A stretch of DNA of 10,631 nt from CAYNST01 sp964641175 (GCA_964641175.1 CAZXLJ010000111.1:1-10631), one strand, 5' to 3'; positions 1 to 7,742 are shown, counted from the stretch's first letter. Notes: generated from the letters alone by a model not told the origin. Made by a program: numbers and translations.

Positions 1-1049
<1,049 letters not shown>

Positions 1050-1066
1050 AGCTGTTCGTCCGCTGG

Positions 1067-1945
1067 TTACCAGTATTGATAGAAGTGATGGACAGGGCCG
1101 TTGTCCGTGACCAGCTGCAGGCGGTCACTCTGGCCGATTGCGCCCTGAATGTATGTCTTGGCAGCGGCAATGGACTGAGGCAAACCCAGCCCCTGAGCCA
1201 GTCCCGCGGCGATGGCAGTTGACAGTGTGCAGCCGGTTCCGTGCGTATTGGTCGTTTGCAGGCGCGGCGCGCCAAAGGGCTGCAACCCCTCTTCCGTCGC
1301 AAGATAGTCTACGGCCTTGGACAGCTGGCCGTGGCCCCCTTTTAAGAGCACCGCATTAGCTCCCAGCTCCAGCAGCGCCATTGCCTGCCGCTCCATTTCC
1401 TCGTAGCTGGTCGCCACTTCGCCACCCAGCAGCCGGGCCGCTTCTTCGAGATTGGGTGTCACGACGGTTGCCAGGGGCAGAAGCCGGCTGATGTATGCCG
1501 GCACAATGTCCTCGCCACGTACCAGTGAGCTGCCACTGGTCGCACCCAGAACCGGATCGACGACCAGGGGAATCCGGAAACGCATCAGGCAGTCAGCCAC
1601 TGCATTGAGCACTTCAAGATTGCCGAGCATACCTATCTTGATGGCGTGCAGCGGCATGGCTTCAGCCACCGCCTCGATCTGCGCCACCACCTGTTCGGGC
1701 GCAACCGGATAGATGGCCGCCACCCTTTCGCTGTTCTGGGCCGTGAGAGCGGTTATCGCCGTCGCGACAAACACGCCATATGCTCCACCTGTCTTGATGT
1801 CGGCCTGGATCCCCGCACCCCCGCTGGAATCGCTGCCGGCAATGCTCAATACCACCCGTACCGGGCGGGAGGGTTTTTCCACTGGCCGTGAACCCCTGCC
1901 CTGGGAGGAAGCCTGGAGCTGCGAAGAAGCATTATTCTGGGTCAT
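1067..1945 (-). CDS. thiD: Hydroxymethylpyrimidine/phosphomethylpyrimidine kinase ThiD
   Basis: Cytoplasmic ribokinase-fold kinase that phosphorylates HMP and then HMP-P to HMP-PP for coupling with the thiazole by ThiE. Visible motifs: IAGSDSSGGAGIQADIKT (residues 35-52, substrate site), ALTAQNS (66-72), KIGMLGN, VDPVLGATSGSSL, VTPNLEEAARLLGG, LLKGGH, and the anion-hole/catalytic segment NTHGTGCTLS (233-242, Cys239). The C-terminus GPVHHFYQYW closely resembles E. coli ThiD. The protein has 292 residues. It carries about 26 residues before the kinase fold that E. coli ThiD lacks, a Gln/Ser/Arg-rich and probably disordered tail. No fused ThiE domain follows. The ATG at 1945 is the most upstream usable start because an in-frame TGA lies two codons ahead, but it has no good Shine-Dalgarno sequence. 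It is the first gene after the TPP riboswitch and precedes thiC. Confidence 0.96.
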   Translation of the reverse strand: MTQNNASSQLQASSQGRGSRPVEKPSRPVRVVLSIAGSDSSGGAGIQADIKTGGAYGVFVATAITALTAQNSERVAAIYPVAPEQVVAQIEAVAEAMPLHAIKIGMLGNLEVLNAVADCLMRFRIPLVVDPVLGATSGSSLVRGEDIVPAYISRLLPLATVVTPNLEEAARLLGGEVATSYEEMERQAMALLELGANAVLLKGGHGQLSKAVDYLATEEGLQPFGAPRLQTTNTHGTGCTLSTAIAAGLAQGLGLPQSIAAAKTYIQGAIGQSDRLQLVTDNGPVHHFYQYW

Positions 1946-2063
1946 AGTTCATACACCACTGTCGCCTAAGTCGTTATAATTTTGACGCCACCAACTTGGA
2001 TGGATTGCGGAGTAGACGAACTGGGGAATATTTGACAGGCGGTGAGAAACCGGTACGGCAAAC
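1946..2063 (-). other. thiD leader between aptamer and start codon (expression platform)
   Basis: This 118-nt untranslated stretch links the riboswitch to thiD. It contains short complementary pieces (ACCGGT, CCAAGTTGG, and a TCTC that could pair with the GAGA of P1) but no GC-rich hairpin followed by a T-run. Just before the ATG only GGTG stands in for a Shine-Dalgarno sequence. I see no gene in it on either strand. Confidence 0.5.
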
Positions 2064-2152
2064 ATCTCGTTCCCTACGCCGGCATTACCCGGATCAGGTC
2101 AGCGGGTTTTTCTCAGCGTCCCCGTTATTACGAGTCCGCACCCCGACAAGAC
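2064..2152 (-). promoter_or_regulatory. TPP riboswitch (THI element) controlling thiD-thiC
   Basis: On the minus strand the conserved THI-box blocks appear in order: GGGGTGC (2144-2138), the pyrimidine-sensing GCTGAGA, ACCCG, then CCTGATCCGGGTAATGCCGG and CGTAGGGAA ending near 2070. The P1 stem closes the aptamer: positions 2146-2152 pair with 2064-2070 over seven pairs (two are G-U). The class is known to bind thiamine pyrophosphate and switch off thiamine genes. The aptamer ends about 118 nt before the thiD ATG. I see no hairpin followed by a T-run in that leader, so translational control is more likely than termination. The P1 3' strand contains GAGA, and a TCTC lies 17 nt downstream, which could form a competing helix; that is inference. 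Confidence 0.95.
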
Positions 2153-2158
2153 CGGCAC

Positions 2159-2187
2159 AGTCTAGCGAAGACGACACCGCTTTTCGA
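2159..2187 (-). promoter_or_regulatory. Candidate promoter of the thi operon
   Basis: On the minus strand, TCGAAA (2187-2182, 4 of 6 matches to TTGACA) and TAGACT (2164-2159, 4 of 6 to TATAAT) are separated by exactly 17 bp. A start about 7 nt downstream would fall near 2152, right at the 5' edge of riboswitch P1, which is where such transcripts often begin. The hexamers are mediocre, so the position is the better argument. Confidence 0.4.
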
Positions 2188-2194
2188 GCACGGA

Positions 2195-2222
2195 TTCACG
2201 CTCTGGCAATGATGCCTATAAT
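2195..2222 (+). promoter_or_regulatory. Candidate sigma70-type promoter facing right, divergent from thi
   Basis: TTCACG (2195-2200) and a perfect TATAAT (2217-2222) are separated by 16 bp on the plus strand. Transcription would start near 2229 and run into the inverted repeat at 2245-2263 and the small gene at 2322, giving an untranslated leader of about 93 nt. It faces away from the thi promoter candidate; the two sets of boxes are only a few bases apart (2187 and 2195). Confidence 0.5.
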
Positions 2223-2244
2223 TTGATGCGCCGGCTCAAACATT

Positions 2245-2263
2245 CCGTATGGCAGCGATACGG
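2245..2263. repeat. 19-bp inverted repeat CCGTAT-N7-ATACGG (operator-like or leader hairpin)
   Basis: Two perfect 6-bp arms, CCGTAT at 2245-2250 and ATACGG at 2258-2263, flank the 7-base spacer GGCAGCG. It overlaps the 8-bp palindrome GGTTAACC (2263-2270) by one base. It lies about 16-34 bases past the predicted start from the 2195-2222 promoter, a usual place for a repressor operator. It could instead fold as a small hairpin in the leader RNA. No regulator gene is in the window. Confidence 0.45.
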
Positions 2264-2321
2264 GTTAACCGATCGAAACGTATAGATAAAGACCAACCCC
2301 AAGCGGACTTGCCGATTAGCC

Positions 2322-2651
2322 ATGCGGATTATCCAGGCCTCTCACATCTACACCCAGCGCCCCGGCGGACCCGCCGCGGGAGCGCCTGCGGATGCAAGAG
2401 TGCCGCCCCCGCGCGGGGGCTTGCCGCCTGCGACAGATCAGCCGGCTGTCATCCTTTATTCCACCCGTCACCTCCACACTGCCGGCCATGATGGGCCGCG
2501 GGGGCTTTTCGCCAAGGATATTGCTGCTGCCGGGCCTGCTATCGAGGCGCGAACCGTTACTGCGAGCCACCGGCAGACCATTGCCATGCAGACCTTCAAC
2601 AGGGTTGCCGAATTCGACGGCACACTCAGCATTATCGACGTCTACGCCTGA
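2322..2651 (+). CDS. Probable small protein of unknown function, C-terminus IDVYA
   Basis: I do not recognise a named family. The reading frame gives 109 residues starting MRIIQASHIYTQ. A Pro/Ala/Gly-rich, probably disordered first part (residues about 13-40) leads to a more regular C-terminal part containing RQTIAMQTFNRV and ending SIIDVYA. From general memory, small uncharacterised proteins of pseudomonad-type bacteria often have this build: a low-complexity N-terminus, one short helix with an Ala/Tyr-type pattern, and a terminus such as DVYA or DLYA. I cannot verify homology here. Support for a real gene: about 70% of third codon positions are G or C by hand count, a TATAAT promoter candidate lies about 100 bp upstream, and a strong hairpin begins 18 nt after the stop. 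Against it: no convincing Shine-Dalgarno before the ATG. No signal peptide or membrane segment is visible. Confidence 0.5.
   Translation: MRIIQASHIYTQRPGGPAAGAPADARVPPPRGGLPPATDQPAVILYSTRHLHTAGHDGPRGLFAKDIAAAGPAIEARTVTASHRQTIAMQTFNRVAEFDGTLSIIDVYA
2405..2420. repeat. 16-bp perfect GC palindrome
   Basis: GCCCCCGCGCGGGGGC is a perfect palindrome made only of G and C, inside the Pro-rich part of the small reading frame at 2322-2651 (it encodes part of VPPPRGG). No T-run follows on either strand, so it does not look like an intrinsic terminator. It may simply reflect the CCC/GGG codon run. Confidence 0.5.
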
Positions 2652-2669
2652 GCACGCGAACACTTCCTT

Positions 2670-2688
2670 AACGGGTTCCCAACCCGTT
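2670..2688 (+). terminator. Hairpin after the small gene, possible weak terminator
   Basis: AACGGGTT (2670-2677) and AACCCGTT (2681-2688) form a perfect 8-bp stem with a CCC loop, starting 18 nt after the TGA at 2649-2651. Only TTTG follows, so the T-tract is poor and termination would be inefficient or helped by Rho. A second small hairpin, AGCGC-CTG-GCGCT at 2704-2716, follows. The stem could also act as a 3' end stabiliser. Confidence 0.45.
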
Positions 2689-2880
2689 TGCTGCCATTCC
2701 TGCAGCGCCTGGCGCTTGTGTGAAGACCCCGCGAGGGCGTGCAAAATATACATACAGTGAAGACACGTCCGCCGAGTTCGCCTAGAATGGCTACCCGATT
2801 TCAGGGCGAATGATACTGACTGCCTCCAGGACCTCTGATCCAGTCCGAATAGCGTCTGGCTTACAGCGCTTTGCCTTTCC

Positions 2881-2929
2881 TGCGAAGAGCTGAGCCATTC
2901 ACCGCAAGCTAAGGCCATTCACTGCGAAA
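2881..2929. repeat. Imperfect tandem repeat upstream of tolC, about 2.4 units
   Basis: A unit of 20-22 bp (TGCGAA-GAGCT-GA-GCCATTCAC) at 2881-2902 is repeated as CGCAA-GCT-AAG-GCCATTCAC at 2903-2922 and begins again as TGCGAAAAG at 2923-2931. The core GCCATTCAC is identical and its copies start exactly 20 bp apart (2894 and 2914), two helical turns. It ends about 140 bp ahead of the tolC start, so it could be a paired protein-binding site; that is inference. Confidence 0.6.
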
Positions 2930-3060
2930 AGTACCTTGCAGGCCGAAAATTCTGGCTTGTGCAGGCGCTGTCCGGACTTGATCAGAGGTGCTCTGGCATG
3001 CCAACTGCGGCGGACATGGCCCTGTTCCGACAAGCAGACTCCCACCTGTATTGATTTCTT

Positions 3061-3065
3061 AAGGA
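3061..3065 (+). promoter_or_regulatory. Shine-Dalgarno of tolC, deciding the start
   Basis: AAGGA sits 5 nt ahead of the ATG at 3071. It marks that ATG as the start instead of the in-frame TTG at 2936, which would add 45 Cys/Arg-rich residues in front of the signal peptide. Confidence 0.85.
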
Positions 3066-3070
3066 CAGAC

Positions 3071-4513
3071 ATGACGACCTCACGTATTTTCCGCAGGGCA
3101 CTTCTGACTTTTTCCGTGTCTTTTGCCATGCAGCATGCCTCCGCGGCCACCTTGCTGGACATTTATCAGAAAGCCGTCGAAAACGATCATGAATACCAGG
3201 CCGCCCGGGCAAATCTGGAAGCGGGTCGCCAGAGCCGGGCCATCGGTCGCTCGGCGCTGCTGCCACAAGTGACCGCCGACGCTACCTGGTCCCGTTCCGA
3301 CCGCGAGGACAGCAGCAGCGGTGGTGGCGTTGAGGATAGCGACGTCGTGGTGCCGGTGCCAACTGACCCGAACGGCGGCGCTCTTGGACCTGCGCTCATC
3401 GCTTCTGGCGACTTCGAATCAACCAGCAAGACCGTCGGTGTCAGTGTCAACCAGCCGCTTCTGGACTTCGGTGCGTGGTATCGCTACCAGCAGGGCCGAT
3501 CTCTTGCCAACGAAGCCGAAGCGACTTTTATGGACGAAGCCCAGGACCTGGTCCTGCGCACCACCAATGCTTACTTCAACGTGCTGCTGGCAGCCGATAC
3601 CCTGGCCACCTCACGGGCAGAGGCCGAGGCGCTGCGCCAGCAGCTCGAACAGTCCCGGCAGCGTTTCGAAGTGGGGCTGACCGCCATTACCGAAGTCCAT
3701 GAAGCCCAGGCCGCTTTTGATTCGGCCAATGCCAACCGCCTGCAGGCCGAAGGCAATCTCGGTGTCGCCTTTGAAGCTCTGGAGGTTCTCACCGGTCAGA
3801 GTTATCAGGAAATCAGTCCATTAAAAGAAAAGCTCGAAGTTACCCCGCCGGAACCCGCCAACCGGGAGCACTGGGAAAAACTCGCCCTGGAAAACAACGC
3901 GCTCCTCAAAGCGGCGCAGTTCCGGGCTGAGGCCGCCGAGTCCACCGCCGACATCGCCCGGGCGGAACACTTCCCGACGGTGCGCGCGGGCTTGCAAAGG
4001 GGAAAATCCGACGTTGAGCGCACGTATGGTGACGTGACGGTACCCTTTGACGATGCCACGACGACCACCGTATCGGTGACCTTATCCGTGCCACTGTTTG
4101 GGGGTGGTGGAATTTCCGCCGGACGCAGACAGGCCTACAGCCAGTATCTCAGCGCCCGCGAGCTTTACCTCGGCGCGCGTCGCAATACGACCCAGGCCAC
4201 CCGCGTCTCCTATCTGGACGTGATGACCTCGGCCGCCACCGTGCGTGCCCGGGAGCAGGCAATCGTTTCGGCCCGCAGCGCGCTGGAAGCCACTCAGGCC
4301 GGATATGACGTGGGCACCCGCGACCTGGTTGACGTTCTGAACGCGCAACGCAATCTCTTCAGCGCCCAGCGGGACTTCTACGATTCCCTCTACAGCTACA
4401 TCATTGCCCGCCTGGAGTTGAGCCGTGCCGCCGGCGTCCTGACGGAAGAGGATATCGTGCAGCTTAACAACTGGCTGGATACCTCCCGCAGTGTGACTGT
4501 CTCCGTTCAGTAA
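3071..4513 (+). CDS. tolC: TolC-family outer-membrane channel protein
   Basis: Trimeric outer-membrane/periplasmic channel that pairs with RND, ABC or MFS pumps and type I secretion exporters. The chosen ATG gives 480 residues (E. coli TolC precursor has 493). A signal peptide is clear: Arg-rich start, hydrophobic ALLTFSVSFAM, cleavage probably after ASA at residue 25, mature start ATLLDIYQKAVENDHEY. The two internal repeats of the family are visible: a helix turn FEVGLTAITEVHEAQ (from 199) and its partner YDVGTRDLVDVLNAQRNLFS (from 412). A Ser/Gly/Asp-rich insert at about 79-118 fits an external beta-strand loop. The C-terminal GVLTEEDIVQLNNWL matches TolC proper better than OprM-type lipoproteins, and there is no lipobox. 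The pump partner is not in the window. glnE follows after 31 bp without a terminator, suggesting co-transcription. Confidence 0.95.
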   Translation: MTTSRIFRRALLTFSVSFAMQHASAATLLDIYQKAVENDHEYQAARANLEAGRQSRAIGRSALLPQVTADATWSRSDREDSSSGGGVEDSDVVVPVPTDPNGGALGPALIASGDFESTSKTVGVSVNQPLLDFGAWYRYQQGRSLANEAEATFMDEAQDLVLRTTNAYFNVLLAADTLATSRAEAEALRQQLEQSRQRFEVGLTAITEVHEAQAAFDSANANRLQAEGNLGVAFEALEVLTGQSYQEISPLKEKLEVTPPEPANREHWEKLALENNALLKAAQFRAEAAESTADIARAEHFPTVRAGLQRGKSDVERTYGDVTVPFDDATTTTVSVTLSVPLFGGGGISAGRRQAYSQYLSARELYLGARRNTTQATRVSYLDVMTSAATVRAREQAIVSARSALEATQAGYDVGTRDLVDVLNAQRNLFSAQRDFYDSLYSYIIARLELSRAAGVLTEEDIVQLNNWLDTSRSVTVSVQ

Positions 4514-4535
4514 CACCCACTGACAGGAAAAAGCC

Positions 4536-4540
4536 GAGGT
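4536..4540 (+). promoter_or_regulatory. Shine-Dalgarno supporting a GTG start of glnE
   Basis: GAGGT ends 4 nt ahead of the GTG at 4545. This supports a GTG start with the N-terminus MENLDQCFDVPGSD and not a later ATG. Confidence 0.65.
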
Positions 4541-4544
4541 CCCC

Positions 4545-7481
4545 GTGGAGAATCTGGATCAGTGCTTCGATGTGCCGGGCAGCGACCTGGCACACGCCAA
4601 TTTGCTGCGGTTCAAATCCGTTTGGGAAAAGCGCGCTTGCGCCGAACAATCCGCCGCATTGCTACGGAAGCTGGACGGTATGCAACTGCCCCGCTTCCAC
4701 CGGCTGGCCCTGGGCAGCGAATACGCCACCAACTGGCTGTGCCATCACCCCGCCGAATTCCTGGCCCTTCTTGATCAGAACCTCGACACTCCGACTACGC
4801 TTGACACCTACCGGCTGGAGCTGTCGGCCGCGCTGACCTTCGCACCCGCCGAATGGGATGCGCATTTACGCCGCATCAGGCATCGCGCCATGTGTGGCAT
4901 CATCTGGCGGGATCTCAACCGCCTGGTCGATACCATGACCACCACCGCAGAACTGACCGCCCTTGCGGACGCGGCGGTGGCGGCGTGCCTGGATTACCAC
5001 TATCACCGCCTGGCGGGAGCCCTGGGGGTTCCGACCAGCCATCAGGGGCAACCGCAGCCCATGCTGGTGATCGGCATGGGCAAACTGGGCGCCGACGAGC
5101 TTAACCTCTCTTCCGATATTGACCTGATCTTTGCATTTCCCCGAAGTGGCGAAACCCGGGGCGTGGACAAGCCCATCTCCAATCAGGAATTTTTTACCCG
5201 GCTGGGGCAGGCAATGATCAAATCACTGGACCATCCCACCGCCGACGGCTTCGTATTCCGGGTCGACATGCGGCTGCGGCCTTACGGTCAAAGCGGCACG
5301 CTGGCGAGCAGCTTTGGCGCCCTCGAAGATTATTACCAGACTCAGGGCCGCGAGTGGGAGCGCTTTGCAATGATCAAGGCGCGGGTCATGGCAAACAATG
5401 GCCCCAGACAGTACACCGAGGAACTGCAAGCGCTGCTGCGTCAGTTTACCTATCGAAAATATGTCGACTTTACGGCCATAGAAGCGCTACGCAATCTGAA
5501 GCATCTGATCAACAAGGAAGTGAAACGGCGCCGGCTTCAGGACAACATCAAGCTCGGGCGCGGCGGTATCCGCGAAATCGAATTCATCGCCCAGGCATTT
5601 CAAATCATCAGGGGTGGGCGCGATACGGTTTTGCAGGAGCGGCGCCTGCTGACGGTCCTGCCGCTGCTGGTCAAGCACCGGTGCCTGCCGCCCGGTCAGG
5701 ACCAGGCGCTGGCAGAGGCCTACCTGTTTCTGCGCAATATCGAACACGCCCTGCAAGCCTGGCAGGACAAGCAGACCCAGCAGTTACCCACCGACGCCAC
5801 CGGTTGCCTGCGTCTGGCCCAGGTGATGGGTTTTGCCGACTGGGCATCTTTTCACGCCGAGCTCGAACGGCACCGGGACCGGGTGCATGAACAGTTCAGC
5901 GCCATGATCGCCGAACCGCGCAGCAGCGACACCGACCCGGGCGGCCCCACTCTGGTCTGGCGCGACCTGTGGAGTCTGTCGGATGCAGATCAACTGGATC
6001 TGCAGGCGGATCTGGGCAAACTCGGCTTTGAACAGCCAGAGGCGGCGATCGCCATTTTGCGCAACGATCTGCTGGCGGCCCCGGCAGTGATTGCTATGGC
6101 AGCCACCGGTCGCGAACGCCTGAACCAGTTGATGCCGTCGCTCCTGCAACGTCTTAGCCGCAGTCAGAATCCCACCCAGACCCTGACCCGCCTGGTGAAA
6201 CTGCTTACCGCCGTCGCCCGGCGCAGCGTCTACCTGACCCTGCTGATTGAAAATCCCGGCGCCCTTGATCAACTGGTGACATTGAGTGAAGCCAGCCCGT
6301 GGATCGCCGACCGCCTGGCTGATCATCCTGCCCTCCTCGACGAACTGCTGAACCCGGCAGCGCTGTACACCATTCCGACCCTCGAGGAGCTATCCCAGGA
6401 ACTGCGCAGTGAACTGCTCCGCGTTGACGAGCACGATCTCGAAGGGCAGATGGATGCCCTGCGTTATTTTCGCCAGTCCCAGAGCCTGCAGGCAGCCGCC
6501 TGCGAACTGACGGGACGCCTGCCCCTGATGAAAGTCAGCGACTATCTGACGGAACTGGCCGAAGTGCTTCTGGCTTATGTGTTGCAGATGGCCTGGCAAC
6601 AGATGGTGGCCCGGCACGGGGCCCCCTCCGGAGAATCCGCCACCGAGCCGAATTTCCTGATCGTGGGCTATGGCAAGCTCGGCGGAATCGAGCTGGCTCA
6701 CGGCTCGGATCTCGACCTGGTGTTTATTCATGATGCCGATCCGAACGGACAGACAGCTGGCGACCCTGGGGGCAACCGGGCAATCGACAACCTGACTTTT
6801 TACATGCGTCTGGGACAGAAAATCATCCATATTCTCAACACCAATACTCTCTCGGGTCAGCTCTATGAAGTCGACATGCGCCTGCGACCTTCCGGCAACT
6901 CCGGGCTGCTGGTAACCAGCCTTACCGGTTTCCGCAAATACCAGGAAGAGTCGGCCTGGACCTGGGAGCATCAGGCCCTGGTACGCGCCCGGGTGGTGGT
7001 GGGACCGACGGCCCTGGCTGCGGAGTTTGCCGATCTGCGCCACCATATCCTCACCCGTGCGCGGGATCAGGCCAGACTGCGCGAGGACGTGCTCGGCATG
7101 CGGCAGAAAATGCGCGAACAGCTCGGCAGCAATTCCCGCCAGCGCGCTGAGGGCCGTTTCGACCTGAAACAGGATGCCGGAGGGATTGTCGACATTGAGT
7201 TTTTGGTTCAATATGCCGTTCTGGCCTGGTCCAGCAAACACCCGCAGCTTACTCGCTATCCGGACAACATCCGCATACTCGAAGGGCTGCTGGCTGCGGA
7301 CCGGCTGGACGCCCAAGAGGTTAATCAATTAATCGAAGCCTACAAAGCCTTCCGATCCATAGGTCACCGCCTGACTCTGCAACAGCAGCCAGCGGTCATC
7401 GATGAGAATAGCGCGGAGCCCCACCGCCAAAACGTTATCCGCATATGGCAAAGCGTATTTGGTTCCGCCCCGGAAACGTGA
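4545..7481 (+). CDS. glnE: Bifunctional glutamine synthetase adenylyltransferase/adenylyl-removing enzyme GlnE
   Basis: Cytoplasmic enzyme that attaches AMP to glutamine synthetase and removes it, under control of PII protein and glutamine. The 978 residues fit the family (about 950). Both nucleotidyltransferase domains are intact. The N-terminal deadenylylase has IGMGKLGADELNLSSDIDL (176-194) with the metal-binding pair Asp191/Asp193, followed by DMRLRPYGQSGTLASS. The C-terminal adenylylase has VGYGKLGGIELAHGSDLDL (707-725) with Asp722/Asp724, followed by DMRLRPSGNSGLLVTS. Each half also keeps the following helical segment (GRGGIREIEFIAQ and DAGGIVDIEFLVQ). The start is GTG. It lies 31 bp behind tolC and ahead of ilvE. 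Nothing is missing, so glutamine synthetase control by adenylylation should be functional. Confidence 0.97.
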   Translation: MENLDQCFDVPGSDLAHANLLRFKSVWEKRACAEQSAALLRKLDGMQLPRFHRLALGSEYATNWLCHHPAEFLALLDQNLDTPTTLDTYRLELSAALTFAPAEWDAHLRRIRHRAMCGIIWRDLNRLVDTMTTTAELTALADAAVAACLDYHYHRLAGALGVPTSHQGQPQPMLVIGMGKLGADELNLSSDIDLIFAFPRSGETRGVDKPISNQEFFTRLGQAMIKSLDHPTADGFVFRVDMRLRPYGQSGTLASSFGALEDYYQTQGREWERFAMIKARVMANNGPRQYTEELQALLRQFTYRKYVDFTAIEALRNLKHLINKEVKRRRLQDNIKLGRGGIREIEFIAQAFQIIRGGRDTVLQERRLLTVLPLLVKHRCLPPGQDQALAEAYLFLRNIEHALQAWQDKQTQQLPTDATGCLRLAQVMGFADWASFHAELERHRDRVHEQFSAMIAEPRSSDTDPGGPTLVWRDLWSLSDADQLDLQADLGKLGFEQPEAAIAILRNDLLAAPAVIAMAATGRERLNQLMPSLLQRLSRSQNPTQTLTRLVKLLTAVARRSVYLTLLIENPGALDQLVTLSEASPWIADRLADHPALLDELLNPAALYTIPTLEELSQELRSELLRVDEHDLEGQMDALRYFRQSQSLQAAACELTGRLPLMKVSDYLTELAEVLLAYVLQMAWQQMVARHGAPSGESATEPNFLIVGYGKLGGIELAHGSDLDLVFIHDADPNGQTAGDPGGNRAIDNLTFYMRLGQKIIHILNTNTLSGQLYEVDMRLRPSGNSGLLVTSLTGFRKYQEESAWTWEHQALVRARVVVGPTALAAEFADLRHHILTRARDQARLREDVLGMRQKMREQLGSNSRQRAEGRFDLKQDAGGIVDIEFLVQYAVLAWSSKHPQLTRYPDNIRILEGLLAADRLDAQEVNQLIEAYKAFRSIGHRLTLQQQPAVIDENSAEPHRQNVIRIWQSVFGSAPET

Positions 7482-7680
7482 TCGCGGATTTTTCGTTTTC
7501 ATGTCTTCGGATACTACTGCACAGCCCAATAACGAACGTACACTCTGCGCGGCCCGCGTCGCTGCAGCTGCGCTCGCATTCGGGACTTCGCCGGTGCACG
7601 GAAGGGCTGGCGACTGGTCATGGCCGCATTTCCAGCCGGTTATACCGGTTCGGCGGGCGGCCGCTACAGGTAGGGAAGGT

Positions 7681-7709
7681 TTGTCAGGTTTGTGGCGGCG
7701 GTGGATAAC
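7681..7709 (+). promoter_or_regulatory. Candidate promoter of ilvE
   Basis: TTGTCA (7681-7686, 5 of 6 to consensus) and GATAAC (7704-7709, 4 of 6) are separated by 17 bp. Transcription would start near 7716 and give a leader of about 32 nt before the ATG at 7748. This would let ilvE be expressed apart from tolC-glnE. Confidence 0.55.
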
Positions 7710-7737
7710 CACCAGCACGCTGAATCAGCTGCATTTT

Positions 7738-7742
7738 GGAGA
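7738..7742 (+). promoter_or_regulatory. Shine-Dalgarno of ilvE, deciding the start
   Basis: GGAGA lies 5 nt before the ATG at 7748. An in-frame TTG at 7736 would overlap this site and add four residues, so the ATG is preferred. Confidence 0.8.

Larger units (their letters stand above)
2652..3070. other. Intergenic region upstream of tolC
   Basis: These roughly 420 bases hold the hairpin at 2670-2688, the small hairpin at 2704-2716, an AT-rich patch near 2745-2757 (AAAATATACATACA) and the tandem repeat at 2881-2929. Long minus-strand reading frames here are Arg/Ser/Cys-rich and have no ribosome site, so I treat them as chance. I could not find a good -35/-10 pair for tolC. Its promoter must lie here or upstream, so control by an activator or an alternative sigma factor is possible. 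Confidence 0.5.

Noticed and set aside
1975..1980. TATAAT on the plus strand within the thiD leader
   Set aside because: No acceptable -35 box at 15-19 bp upstream, and it would transcribe antisense through the riboswitch; taken as chance in an AT-rich patch.
2215..2220. TATAGG on the minus strand as a thi -10 box
   Set aside because: No fitting -35 box at normal spacing, and it lies about 65 nt upstream of the aptamer; the TCGAAA/TAGACT pair fits better.
1996..2226. A 76-codon plus-strand frame through the riboswitch region
   Set aside because: It is antisense to a clear TPP aptamer, whose conserved blocks explain the sequence.
2316..2918. A 200-codon minus-strand frame spanning most of the thi-tolC gap
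   Set aside because: Rich in Arg, Ser and Cys, no recognisable motif, no ribosome site, and it runs antisense to the better-supported small frame.
2936..3070. In-frame TTG extension of tolC by 45 residues
   Set aside because: It would put a Cys/Arg-rich stretch before a clear signal peptide, and the ATG at 3071 has a good AAGGA site.
4082..4516. A 144-codon minus-strand frame opposite the end of tolC
   Set aside because: Shadow of tolC codon bias; no ribosome site or known motif.
6390..7328. A 312-codon minus-strand frame opposite glnE
   Set aside because: Shadow frame antisense to the conserved catalytic domain of GlnE; no family resemblance.
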